Shown here piece after piece: positions 35,740 through 44,627 of a DNA stretch of 63,336 bases. The stretch spans positions 196,371 to 259,706 of the forward strand of contig PXSA01000037.1 in the NCBI GenBank assembly GCA_003023565.1. The letters run 5' to 3'. The DNA comes from Halobacteriales archaeon QS_9_68_17. GTDB taxonomy: Archaea > Halobacteriota > Halobacteria > Halobacteriales > Natronoarchaeaceae. The position numbers were made by a program, and so were the translations under genes. The notes beneath the pieces are model-generated. The model saw nothing but the letters and a program-made list of their open reading frames with translations. It had not been told where the DNA came from and ran no database searches. Positions within the stretch are counted from its first letter, which is position 1. Each line of letters starts with the position of its first letter.

Positions 35740-36104
35740 CTGGTGCGCAGATTCTGCTTGACGAACACGTCGGGCGAGTCTTCGAACGACTCCTCCGAGA
35801 GCGCGGCTACGACGTTGAACAGGCAAAAGATCAGTTCGGTGAACACACGAGTGACGCCGAACTGGTAGAGTGGTGTGACGAGTCTGAGACTGTCCTCGTG
35901 ACGAACAACGCAAAAGATTTCGAGCCGTTACACCACGAGTACGACCACGCAGGAATGCTCCTCTACTACGATCAGCAACTGCCGGACACTGACCCGGAAG
36001 GACTCGCTCGAACTGTTGACGAGGTGTTCACTCAGTACGGTCCCACCGGCATCGAAAACCAACTCGTTGATCTCGGAGAATGGTACGAATGGCTCCACGA
36101 GTGA
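35736..36104 (+). CDS. DUF5615 PIN-like toxin
   Basis: This is 122 residues from GTG at 35736, overlapping the antitoxin stop (GTGA). PIN-like fold: an N-terminal QILLDEHVGRVFERLLRERG with the first acidic residue (LLDEH), EHTSDAELVEWCDESETVLVT, TNNAKDFEPLHH, and a final acidic DLGEWYEWLHE. PIN-domain toxins are RNases that use a cluster of acidic residues and Mg2+. The target is unknown. Its GC content is lower than that of neighbours. Confidence 0.88.
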   Translation: MTGAQILLDEHVGRVFERLLRERGYDVEQAKDQFGEHTSDAELVEWCDESETVLVTNNAKDFEPLHHEYDHAGMLLYYDQQLPDTDPEGLARTVDEVFTQYGPTGIENQLVDLGEWYEWLHE

Positions 36105-36134
36105 ACTTCGGCTGTCGTGTTAGATACGTTGTCT

Positions 36135-36250
36135 GTATGCAGCAGCCGGGTTCTGACAGAACCTGTACAGGTAAGATCGGTCCGCGCTGAATACAACACG
36201 CGTACTGCGCACGGTTTTCACGCGTCACTCCGAACCGAGGACCCGCAGCA
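36135..36250 (+). repeat. right repeat R2, copy b, with two adjoining palindromes
   Basis: This is a 116-base copy of R2. In this copy two palindromes are perfect: GGTTCTGACAGAACC (36149-36163) and ACCTGTACAGGT (36161-36172), overlapping by three bases. R2b ends 11 bases before the stop of the zinc-ribbon gene on the other strand. Confidence 0.9.
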
Positions 36251-36260
36251 TTGACTACCG

Positions 36261-36903
36261 CTAAAGCTCCGCGCCGCAGTTCGCGCAGAAGGAGACGCCC
36301 TCCTTGTTCGGATAGCCGCAGTCCCCGCAGGTGACCGCGTCGGCGGGCGCGTCCGTCGCGTCGCCGTCGAACCGGTTCGGTCCCGTTCTCGCTCGTTCCG
36401 GCGGAAGCGGCCCCCTCCTCGTGGGGTTTCGGCGACCCGGTCCGACCGGCGCTCGCCGCCGCTTCGCTCTCGCCGTCACTCGCGCTCGGCGGGGCGGGAA
36501 CGACCGGGTCCTGTCGTGCCGCCGTTGACGCCGGCGCGTGCCCGCCGGTTTCCGTCTCGGAAGCCCCCTCGTTCGTCGCGGCGCTCGGGTCGTCGCTTCC
36601 GCGCTCGGACGTGGCGGACGGGTCGGTCCCCTCTACCGCTTTCCCGACCGTCCGGAAGAAGGCGGCCCACTTTCCGACCTGCCAGATGGTGAGGCCGACG
36701 ACCGACGACCCGAGCGCGACCGGCAGGTTCGCCGCGGCCATCGCTTCGTCGGTCCGCGACGGGAACTCCGACGCGAGGATCGAGAGCGTCTCTCCGAGGC
36801 CGACGCCGACGCCGGCCAGCGCGATCCCGACGCCGACGAGGAACGAGACGGCCGACAGCCCGCGATAGTACAGCGCGAGACGTAACCCTTGCTTCGCGTC
36901 CAT
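36261..36903 (-). pseudogene. zinc-ribbon membrane protein, frameshifted
   Basis: ATG at 36903 opens MDAKQGLRLALYYRGLSAVSF with two hydrophobic segments (about residues 14-38 and 58-80), then an acidic Ser/Ala-rich linker. Near 36370 the frame breaks. The adjacent frame carries the expected C-terminal zinc ribbon CGDCGYPNKEGVSFCANCG and stops at 36261. In the first frame, translation would run on through R2b into the toxin gene's antisense. Intact relatives are membrane proteins with a C-terminal ribbon, function unknown. Confidence 0.7.
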
Positions 36904-37010
36904 TGCCCCCACGATGGTGGCAGGAGCGTATAATCTCTCGGGCCGTGGAGTTCACGATCGAAAGTATACTCGGAACTGAGTTACGTTATTTCCGCAACGT
37001 TCGCAAGGTT

Positions 37011-37018
37011 CTTTAACG
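37011..37018 (+). promoter_or_regulatory. TATA-like box of ppsA
   Basis: CTTTAACG lies about 29 bases before the ATG at 37044, consistent with a leaderless transcript. The divergent gap 36904-37043 is otherwise AT-rich. Confidence 0.4.
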
Positions 37019-37043
37019 CAGTCGTGGTTCCATCCGGTACAGC

Positions 37044-39443
37044 ATGCCAGTACTGTCTCTGGAGGAGATCGGGGCGGAAGACATCGACGACGTCGGTGGG
37101 AAAGGCGCTTCGCTGGGCGAACTCACCGGCGCTGGACTGCCCGTTCCGCCGGGCTTCGTCGTCACTGCCGGCACCTATCGGACGTTCATCGAGGAGGCCG
37201 GCATCGACGAGGAACTGTTCGACGTAGTGGACGTGGACGTCGAAGACTCTTCTGCCCTCGCCGAAGCGGCCGACCGCGCGCAGGAGCTCGTTCTGGGTGC
37301 GGAGTTCCCCGACTCCCTCCGGAAGGAGGTACTCGGTTCGTACTCGGAACTCGGCGACGGCGACGCGTTCGTCGCCGTCCGCTCGTCGGCGACTGCGGAG
37401 GACCTCCCGGACGCGAGCTTCGCCGGCCAGCAGGAGACGTTCCTCAACGTCACGGCCGAGGACCTGCTCGACCGCGTCCGCGAGTGCTGGGCCTCCCTGT
37501 TCACCCAGCGGGCTATCTACTACCGGAAGAACCAGGGGTTCGACCACAGCGTCGTCGACATCGCCGTCGTCGTCCAGCGGATGGTCGACGCCGAGAAAAG
37601 CGGCGTGATGTTCACCAGCCACCCCTCGACGGGCGACCCGCGGATGATCGTCGAGTCCGCGTGGGGGCTGGGCGAGGCCGTCGTCTCCGGGTCCGTGTCG
37701 CCGGACAACTACATCATCGACCGCGAGTCCGGTGACCTCGAAGAGGTGACCGTCGCGGAGAAGAAGATCATGCACGTCCGCGACGACGACACGGGGGAGA
37801 CGGTCGAACGCGACGTCCCCCCGGAGAAGCGCGAGCAGCGGGTCCTCTCGGACGACGAACTCGACCGCCTGCGCGAACTCGGCGAGGAGGTCGAATCTCA
37901 CTACGACACGCCCCAGGACGTCGAGTGGGCGGTCTACGACGGCGATGAGCGAAGCTCATCGAGCAGTCGGACGGAGTCCGACGACGGCGACGTGTACATG
38001 CTCCAGTCCCGGCCGATCACGACCATCGACGAGGGCGAGATCGGCGAGGCGGAGGAGGGGCAGGCCGAGACCGACCCGACGAACGACGCCGGCGCGGCCA
38101 ACGGCGCGCAGGCCACCGACGGCGGCGGCGCGGTCGAAACTGCCGGCGGCGACGCCGACGGGACCGGTGACGACGGTATCCTCGTCCGCGGACTCGGCTC
38201 CAGTCCGGGCAACGCGAGCGGCGCGGTCCGTATCGTCGGCAAACTCGACGAACTCGACAAGGTCGGCGAGGGCGACATCATCGTCACGCAGATGACGACC
38301 CCCGACATGGTGCCCGCGATGAAGCGCGCGTCCGGTATCGTCACCGACGAGGGCGGCATGACCAGCCACGCCGCCATCGTCTCGCGCGAACTGGGCGTCC
38401 CCGCGGTCGTCGGCGCGGGCAACGCCACGACGGTGCTCTCGGACGGCCAGCACGTCACCCTCGACGGCGACAAGGGGGCCGTCCGTCAGGGCACCGAGGA
38501 ACCCGACGAGCAACGCGAGCCGATCGAGGAGGCCCGACCGAAGACGCCGGTCAAGCCGATGACCGCGACGGAGGTCAAGGTGAACGTCTCCATCCCGGAG
38601 GCCGCCGAGCGCGCCGCGGCGACCGGCGCGGACGGCGTCGGCCTCCTCCGGATCGAGCACATGATCCTCTCGCTCGGTCAGACGCCCGAGCGGTACATCG
38701 AGGAACACGGCGAGCGGGCCTACATCGACGAGATCGTTGACGGCGTCCAGGGCGTGGCCGAGGAGTTCTACCCGCGGCCGGTCCGCACGCGGACCCTCGA
38801 CGCGCCGACCGACGAGTTCCGCGAACTGGAAGGCGGCGAGGACGAACCCGACGAGCACAACCCGATGCTCGGCTACCGCGGCATCCGCCGTAGCCTCGAC
38901 GAGCCGGAGCTGTTCGAGTGCGAACTCGAAGCGTTCCGCCGGCTCTACGAGATGGGTTACGACAACGTCGAGATGATGTTCCCCCTGGTCAACGACGCCG
39001 AAGACGTCCTCCGGACGAAGAGGCTCATGGAGGACGTCGGCATCGACCCCGACAAGCGGACGTGGGGCGTCATGATCGAGACCCCGGCGTCGGCGCTCGG
39101 CGTGGAGAAGATGGCCGAGGCCGGCATCGACTTCGCCAGTTTCGGGACGAACGACCTCACGCAGTACACGCTCGCGGTGGACCGCAACAACGGCAGCGTC
39201 GCCGACCGCTTCGACGAGCTACACCCCGCGGTGCTCGAACTCATCGGCACCACTATCGAGACCTGCCGCGAGTACGACGTCGACACGAGCATCTGCGGAC
39301 AGGCGGCGTCCAAGCCGAAGATGGTGCAGTTCCTCGTCAACGAGGGCGTCAACTCCATCTCCGCGAACATCGACGCCGTCCGCGACGTGCAACACGAGGT
39401 CAAACGCGTCGAGCAGAAACTGATGATCGACTCCGTGCGGTAG
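37044..39443 (+). CDS. ppsA: phosphoenolpyruvate synthase
   Basis: This is 799 residues. The N-terminal ATP-grasp domain (residues 1-330) has GGKGASLGEL, VAVRSSATAEDLPDASFAGQ and SGVMFTSHP. The central swivelling domain has the phosphorylatable His in GGMTSHAAIVSRE. The C-terminal TIM barrel (about 500-799) has IETPASALG, FGTNDLTQYTLAVDR and the catalytic Cys in SICGQAAS. It converts pyruvate and ATP to PEP for gluconeogenesis. Two oddities: an insert of about 15 residues (DERSSSSSRTESDD, about 300-314) encoded by two hairpins, and an Ala/Gly/Asp-rich linker of about 40 residues before the swivel domain. Confidence 0.96.
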   Translation: MPVLSLEEIGAEDIDDVGGKGASLGELTGAGLPVPPGFVVTAGTYRTFIEEAGIDEELFDVVDVDVEDSSALAEAADRAQELVLGAEFPDSLRKEVLGSYSELGDGDAFVAVRSSATAEDLPDASFAGQQETFLNVTAEDLLDRVRECWASLFTQRAIYYRKNQGFDHSVVDIAVVVQRMVDAEKSGVMFTSHPSTGDPRMIVESAWGLGEAVVSGSVSPDNYIIDRESGDLEEVTVAEKKIMHVRDDDTGETVERDVPPEKREQRVLSDDELDRLRELGEEVESHYDTPQDVEWAVYDGDERSSSSSRTESDDGDVYMLQSRPITTIDEGEIGEAEEGQAETDPTNDAGAANGAQATDGGGAVETAGGDADGTGDDGILVRGLGSSPGNASGAVRIVGKLDELDKVGEGDIIVTQMTTPDMVPAMKRASGIVTDEGGMTSHAAIVSRELGVPAVVGAGNATTVLSDGQHVTLDGDKGAVRQGTEEPDEQREPIEEARPKTPVKPMTATEVKVNVSIPEAAERAAATGADGVGLLRIEHMILSLGQTPERYIEEHGERAYIDEIVDGVQGVAEEFYPRPVRTRTLDAPTDEFRELEGGEDEPDEHNPMLGYRGIRRSLDEPELFECELEAFRRLYEMGYDNVEMMFPLVNDAEDVLRTKRLMEDVGIDPDKRTWGVMIETPASALGVEKMAEAGIDFASFGTNDLTQYTLAVDRNNGSVADRFDELHPAVLELIGTTIETCREYDVDTSICGQAASKPKMVQFLVNEGVNSISANIDAVRDVQHEVKRVEQKLMIDSVR
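37943..37982 (+). repeat. two tandem perfect hairpins inserted in ppsA
   Basis: CGATGAGCGAAGCTCATCG (37943-37961) is an 8-base stem with a 3-base loop. Five bases on, GTCGGACGGAGTCCGAC (37966-37982) is a 7-base stem with a GGA loop. Together they encode the extra residues DERSSSSSRTESDD at a surface turn just before the conserved VYMLQSRP strand. The frame is kept. Confidence 0.85.
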
Positions 39444-39520
39444 CGGACGACCGCTCGCTTTTCCGCCACTCCGCGGCGCGAACGGACGCTTTTTCACTCC
39501 GGCCCCACCACGAGAGGGTG

Positions 39521-40303
39521 ATGAGAACGAAGACGATAGCGATCGGTCTCGTCGTCGCGATGGTGGCGCTCGCCGGCTGCGGCGGCGTTCTCGGCGGCGG
39601 TGACGGCGGCGGGGACGAGACGCTCGCGAACGACACGGTCGGCAACGGGACGGCGGCGAACGGGTCGGGCGGCGCGGCGTACCCGGCCGGCGTGTCGGGA
39701 TCCGGGGTGGAAGACGCGGCAGCGCTGACGGCCGCCCACAACGAGAGCCTGAGCGGAGCGGCCTACGAGTTGAACGTGACGCAGCGCCAGCGCATCGAAC
39801 AGAGCGGGCAGAACGTCACGTCGGCCGCCGAGCGGACCGTCCGAACGGACGGCGAGGGGACCTTCTTCGTCGACGCGACGACCGCCAGGGTCAACCAGAC
39901 CGTCTGGGGCAACGAGTCGACGGCCGTCAGCCGGGTCGAGTCGGGCAACGACACCACCTACCAGCGGATCGACCCCGCACCGCTCCGCCAACAACTGTCC
40001 GGTCACACCCTCCTACGGGGGTATCTCGAAGGCGGTAACTACACCGTCGAGTCGACGAGCGACGGTCGGGTGACGCTTACGGCCGACGAGTGGGAGGGGT
40101 CCGACGCGGTCCCGCTCGACGCCGAGAACGTGAGCGCGTACGAGTCGACGGTCGTCGTGAGCGAGGACGGACGCGTCCAGGAGATGACCGTCGACATCGA
40201 GAGCACGCGCGAAGAGGCGAGCATGGCGATCGGCGTCGAGTTCCGGCTCGATGACGACGGCGACGTGACCGTCGAGCGCCCCGGATGGGTCGACGAGGCC
40301 TAA
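39521..40303 (+). CDS. secreted lipoprotein of the haloarchaeal DUF7537-like type
   Basis: This is 260 residues from ATG at 39521. The signal peptide ends in a lipobox LAGC (VVAMVALAGCGG), so Cys20 would be lipid-modified. A Gly/Asn/Thr linker follows, then a beta-rich domain with NVTQRQRIEQSGQNVTSAAE and repeated N-x-T/S sequons that could be glycosylated. It looks like the LolA/LppX-like cell-surface lipoproteins of haloarchaea. The family number is from memory and uncertain. It is a single gene. Confidence 0.7.
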   Translation: MRTKTIAIGLVVAMVALAGCGGVLGGGDGGGDETLANDTVGNGTAANGSGGAAYPAGVSGSGVEDAAALTAAHNESLSGAAYELNVTQRQRIEQSGQNVTSAAERTVRTDGEGTFFVDATTARVNQTVWGNESTAVSRVESGNDTTYQRIDPAPLRQQLSGHTLLRGYLEGGNYTVESTSDGRVTLTADEWEGSDAVPLDAENVSAYESTVVVSEDGRVQEMTVDIESTREEASMAIGVEFRLDDDGDVTVERPGWVDEA

Positions 40304-40366
40304 CGAAGCGGTGCCGCAGCGGCCCGGGACACAACGAATAAACCGTTGTCGCGGGTATCCGTTCCC

Positions 40367-41440
40367 ATGCGAGCCGAGCCGCAGGGCTTCGACCGGGTGC
40401 TCTCCTCGATGTGCACCGAACCGCACCCGGCCGCTCGCGAGGCCGCCGAGCGCTTCCTCGCCACGAACCCCGGCGACCCGGGCACGTACCCGACGGTCGC
40501 CGAACTGGAACGACGGGTCGTCGACGACCTTGGGATGATAACCGGGGTGGACGACCCCGCCGGCTACGTCGCCAGCGGCGGCACCGAGGCGAACCTCCAG
40601 GCGGTCCGGGTCGCGCGCAACCTGTCCGACGCGGACTCCCCGAACGTGGTCGCTCCCGAGAGCGTCCACTTCAGCTTTCGGAAGGCGGCGGGCGTCCTCG
40701 ACGTCGACCTCCGACTCGCGCCGGTCGACGGCGACTACCGCGCCGACGTCGCGGCCGTCGCCGACCTCGCGGACGAGGACACCGCGGCCGTCGTCGGCGT
40801 GGCCGGAACGACCGAGTACGGACGGGTCGACCCCGTTCCCGAGCTCGGCGCGGTCGCAGACGAGGCCGACGCGCTCCTCCACGTCGACGCCGCGTGGGGC
40901 GGGTTCGTCCTCCCGTTCACCGACCACGACTGGGACTTCTCGGCCGCGCCGGTCGACACGATGACCGTCGACCCCCACAAGGTCGGGCAGGCCGCTATCC
41001 CCGCCGGCGGCTTCCTCGCGCGCGACGAGTCGCTGCTCGACGCGCTCGCGGTCGACACGCCGTATCTCGAATCGCGTGGACAGGCGACGCTGACCGGGAC
41101 GAGAAGCGGCGCGGGCGTCGCGAGCGCCGCGGCGGCTATCGACGCGCTGTGGCCCGACGGCTACCGCGAGCAGTTCGAGCGGTCGGGGGCGCTCGCCGGG
41201 TGGCTGGCCGACGCGCTCGCGGACCGCGGCTACGACGTCGTCGACCCCGTCCTCCCGCTCGTTTCGGCCGACCTTCCGGACCGGGAGTTCGCGGCGCTCC
41301 GCGACGAGGGCTGGCGGATCGCCCGCACGGCGACGGGCGACCTCCGCGTCGTCTGCATGCCCCACGTCACCCGCGAGATGCTGGAGGCGTTCGTCGACGA
41401 CGTGGACGCGGTTCGGCGGCGGAGAAACACCAATATTTAG
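40367..41440 (+). CDS. mfnA: MfnA-type PLP-dependent decarboxylase (tyrosine/aspartate decarboxylase)
   Basis: This is 357 residues from ATG at 40367 ([20 protein letters not shown]). Group II PLP decarboxylase features: [30 protein letters not shown] and the PLP lysine in [16 protein letters not shown] (about residue 205). The archaeal family decarboxylates tyrosine in methanofuran synthesis or aspartate to beta-alanine. Haloarchaea make no methanofuran, so an aspartate role feeding CoA is more likely; the phosphopantothenate synthetase using beta-alanine is also in this window. The start is preceded by AATAAACC at the leaderless distance. Confidence 0.9.
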   Translation: MRAEPQGFDRVLSSMCTEPHPAAREAAERFLATNPGDPGTYPTVAELERRVVDDLGMITGVDDPAGYVASGGTEANLQAVRVARNLSDADSPNVVAPESVHFSFRKAAGVLDVDLRLAPVDGDYRADVAAVADLADEDTAAVVGVAGTTEYGRVDPVPELGAVADEADALLHVDAAWGGFVLPFTDHDWDFSAAPVDTMTVDPHKVGQAAIPAGGFLARDESLLDALAVDTPYLESRGQATLTGTRSGAGVASAAAAIDALWPDGYREQFERSGALAGWLADALADRGYDVVDPVLPLVSADLPDREFAALRDEGWRIARTATGDLRVVCMPHVTREMLEAFVDDVDAVRRRRNTNI

Positions 41441-41465
41441 TCCGTTCCGGTCGCAGAACGAAGCA

Positions 41466-42071
41466 GTGACCTCCCCCGCGATCGCGTCGGTACTCCCCCG
41501 CCAGGCGTTCCCCCTCGACGCCGTCGCACGGTTGTTCGGCCCCGAGTTCAGCGCCATCGAGACGGCGGTGCGGACGGCGACCGGCGCGAGCGGGCTACTG
41601 TTGATCCTCGTCTACTCCTTTCTCATCGCGTTCGTCCTGCCCCTGCCGAGCGAGGTGGTGCTCATCCCGGGCTATGCGGGCGTGGGGTTTCCCCTGCCGG
41701 ACCCCGTTCAGTTCTCGCTCATCATCGCCACGAGCGGTCTGGGCAAGGCGGCCGGGAGCGTACTGGCGTTTCACCTCGGACAGGAGGCGAAACGGGCGGG
41801 GCCGGTGGTCCGACTGCTCCGCCGGTCGCGGTTCGAAGTCATCGAGTGGTCGGAGAAAAGCGCCGTGAAACTCGCCCGCAAGTACGGTTACGCCGGCCTC
41901 GCGCTCGCGCTCTGCGTTCCCGGGTTTCCCGACACCATCTCCATCTACGCCTTCGCCGTTCTCGAACGCGATTACTACCGGTTCGCGGTGGCGACGTTCC
42001 TCGGCAGCGTCGGCCGCCTGCTGGTGACGATGGGGCTCGCCAGCGGCACGATAGCCGCGTTCGGCCTGTGA
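41466..42071 (+). CDS. VTT (SNARE-associated/DedA-like) membrane protein
   Basis: This is 201 residues from GTG at 41466. There are about four to five hydrophobic segments, with the VTT signature: VLPLPSEVVLIPGYAGVG in the first re-entrant loop, then ATSGLGKAAGSVLAFHLGQ, and GYAGLALALCVPGFPDTISI in the second. The family (YqaA/DedA/TMEM41) includes lipid scramblases and transporters of undecaprenyl-type carriers. The substrate here is unknown. It starts 25 bases after mfnA and may be co-transcribed with it. Confidence 0.85.
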   Translation: MTSPAIASVLPRQAFPLDAVARLFGPEFSAIETAVRTATGASGLLLILVYSFLIAFVLPLPSEVVLIPGYAGVGFPLPDPVQFSLIIATSGLGKAAGSVLAFHLGQEAKRAGPVVRLLRRSRFEVIEWSEKSAVKLARKYGYAGLALALCVPGFPDTISIYAFAVLERDYYRFAVATFLGSVGRLLVTMGLASGTIAAFGL

Positions 42072-42503
42072 CCTGCTCCTCGTCCGGCGAGTAGCCCGGC
42101 GACCGCGCCTCGATCGCGCCCGCGGCGCGGTCGAACTCCTCGCCGACGGCCCGCGATGCCGACGCCGCCCACTCGAAGCGTTTATCCGGCCCCTGGCACA
42201 ACTGCCGGGCGTGTTCCGGACCCGCCGACGCCGCGTCGCTCGTTCCATGCGCGGGTAGCGTCGGGTCCCCGGGCGGAGCGTCGCGACCGGGCCGGTCATG
42301 TGGCCGCCTCGCGGCGCGGAAACCCGGATTTTCGCGGGCGTATCGGCGGACGACCGAGTCGATTCCACGGCGATAGTAGAAATTGCAACTATTCACACAT
42401 CGACCGGCACCTCGGGTGCCGGTCGAGAGTGTCACTGCGTTCGATCCCTACTACGCGACCGAAATCGGCGGGTTTTACACCCGCAACGGAGAGAGAGCAT
42501 AGT
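42072..42503. other. 432-base gap before metG with a coding-like relic on the reverse strand
   Basis: Between about 42075 and 42185 the reverse strand reads RFEWAASASRAVGEEFDRAA, then EARSPGYSPDEEQV, which looks like real protein but has no good start or end and runs into the VTT gene. The rest, 42190-42503, shows no gene. The 80 bases before metG are AT-richer and presumably hold its promoter. I see no RNA gene. Confidence 0.4.
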
Positions 42504-44627
42504 ATGAGCCACGAGGAATTTCCCACGGACGACCCCGCGGTGGTGACCTGCGGTCTGCCGTACGCGAACGGTGACCTGCACATCGGCCACCTGCGGACCT
42601 ACGTCGGGGGCGACGTGTTCTCCCGCGCGCTGGAGAAACTCGGTCAGGAGACCGCGTTCGTCAGCGGGTCCGACATGCACGGCACCCCCATCGTCGTGCA
42701 GGCCGAACAGCAGGAGGTCGACCCCGAGGAGTTCGCCCTCGGCTGGCACGAGCAGTACGAGGAGACGTTCCCGAAGTTCGCCGTCGACTTCGACAACTAC
42801 GGCCACACCCACGGCGAGACGAACACGGAGCTCACCCTCGAGATCGTCGAGAAACTGGACGAGGAGGGGTACGTTTACGAGAAGGAGATCAAAGTCGCCT
42901 GGGACCCCGAGGACGACCAGCCCCTGCCCGACCGCTACGTCGAGGGGACCTGTCCCTACTGCGGCGAGACGGCCCGCGGCGACGAGTGCGACGAGGGCTG
43001 CGGCCGGCACCTCGAACCCGGCGAGATCGAAGCCCCCGTCAGCACCATCACGGGCAACCCCGCCAAGTACCGCGACCGCGCGCACAAGTTCTTCCGCGTC
43101 TCGGAGCTATCGGACTACCTCACCGAGTTCCTCGACCGCCTCGAAGGCACGCCGAACGCGCAGAACCAGCCCCGCGAGTGGATCGAGTCCGGCCTGCAAG
43201 ACTGGTGTATCACCCGCGACCTCGACTGGGGGATCGACTACCCCGGCGTCTCCGAATCCGCCGAGGATCCGGCGGCAAGCGGGACGGAGTCTCGCCCCGA
43301 GGAGGACCTCGTCCTCTACGTCTGGGTCGACGCCCCCATCGAGTACGTCGCCTCGACCAAGCAGTACTCCGAGCGCGTCGGCAGCGACGCGTACGACTGG
43401 GAGAAGCCGTGGAAAGGCGACGGCGAGATCGTCCACGTCATCGGCCGGGACATCATCCAGCACCACACCGTCTTCTGGCCGGCGATGCTCCGCGTCGCGG
43501 AGTACAACGAGCCCCGTGCCGTCATAGCGAGCGGGTTCATGACGCTCGACGAACAGGGGTTCTCCACCTCGCGGAACCGCGCGGTGTGGGCGCGGGAGTA
43601 CTTGGACGAGGGGTTCCACGAGGACCTCCTGCGGTACTACCTCGCGACGAACGGCGGGTTCCAGCAGGACGTCGACTTCTCGTGGGAGAAGTTCCAGGAG
43701 CGCGTCAACGGCGAACTCGTCGGCACCGTCGGCAACTTCCTCTACCGGAGCATGCTGTTCGCCCACCGGAACTACGACGGGACGCCCGATGCTGAGGTGT
43801 CCGACGACGTGCGCGACCGGATCGGTGACGCGGTCGACGGGTTCGGCGCGGCGCTCAACGACTACTCGCCGCGGAAGGCCAGCGAGGCCGCCGTCGACCT
43901 CGCCCGCTTCGGCAACGAGTACATCCAGCGTAACGAGCCCTGGAAGCTCACCGACGAGGACCCCGAGAAAGCGGCGCAGGTGGTCCGCGACTGCGTCCAG
44001 GTCGCCAAGGCCGTCGCCGTCCTGATGGAGCCGTTCACCCCCGGCAAGGCTCAGCGACTCTGGGAGCAGCTCGGCGAGGACGGCGACGCCGGCGACGCCA
44101 CCGTCGAGGCCGCGCTGGAAGCGCCGCCCAGCGGGTTCGAGGAGCCGGAGGAGCTGTTCGAACAGATCGAGGACGGGCGCGTCGAGGAACTGAACGAGAA
44201 GCTCGAAACCCGCGTCGAGGAGGCGACCGAAAGCGACGAAGGGGTAGACGCGGAAGGCGAGGACGAGATGGCAGACGAAGACGCCGGAGACGTCGAACCG
44301 CTCGCCGACGACCGCATCAGCTTCGACGAGTTCCAGTCGATCGATATGCGCGTCGGCCGCATCGAGAGCGCCGAGGGCATCGAGGGCGCGGACGAACTCG
44401 TTCGGCTGGAGGTCGACGTCGGGACCGAGACCCGCCGGATCGTCGCCGGACTGAAACAGCTTCACGACGTGGACGAACTGCCCGACACGAAGGTGGTCGT
44501 CCTCGTCAATCTGGAGAAGGCGGAACTGTTCGGCGTCGAGAGCAACGGCATGATGCTCGCGGCCGGCGACCAGGCCGACCTGCTCACCACGCACGAGGAC
44601 GCCGACCCCGGGACGAGGATCCGGTAG
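42504..44627 (+). CDS. metG: methionine--tRNA ligase
   Basis: This is 707 residues from ATG at 42504. Class I synthetase: the HIGH motif appears as NGDLHIGHLRTYV (residues about 23-35). The connective peptide carries a zinc knuckle CPYCGE...CDEGCGRHL. The KMSKS-like site appears as LDEQGFSTSRNRAVWA (degenerate, as in archaeal MetRS). After an anticodon-binding helical domain and an acidic linker, a C-terminal tRNA-binding OB fold starts at about residue 600 (FDEFQSIDMRVGRIESAE, ending NGMMLAAGDQ). A short acidic insert (ESAEDPAASGTESRPEED) lies in the catalytic region. Confidence 0.96.
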   Translation: MSHEEFPTDDPAVVTCGLPYANGDLHIGHLRTYVGGDVFSRALEKLGQETAFVSGSDMHGTPIVVQAEQQEVDPEEFALGWHEQYEETFPKFAVDFDNYGHTHGETNTELTLEIVEKLDEEGYVYEKEIKVAWDPEDDQPLPDRYVEGTCPYCGETARGDECDEGCGRHLEPGEIEAPVSTITGNPAKYRDRAHKFFRVSELSDYLTEFLDRLEGTPNAQNQPREWIESGLQDWCITRDLDWGIDYPGVSESAEDPAASGTESRPEEDLVLYVWVDAPIEYVASTKQYSERVGSDAYDWEKPWKGDGEIVHVIGRDIIQHHTVFWPAMLRVAEYNEPRAVIASGFMTLDEQGFSTSRNRAVWAREYLDEGFHEDLLRYYLATNGGFQQDVDFSWEKFQERVNGELVGTVGNFLYRSMLFAHRNYDGTPDAEVSDDVRDRIGDAVDGFGAALNDYSPRKASEAAVDLARFGNEYIQRNEPWKLTDEDPEKAAQVVRDCVQVAKAVAVLMEPFTPGKAQRLWEQLGEDGDAGDATVEAALEAPPSGFEEPEELFEQIEDGRVEELNEKLETRVEEATESDEGVDAEGEDEMADEDAGDVEPLADDRISFDEFQSIDMRVGRIESAEGIEGADELVRLEVDVGTETRRIVAGLKQLHDVDELPDTKVVVLVNLEKAELFGVESNGMMLAAGDQADLLTTHEDADPGTRIR

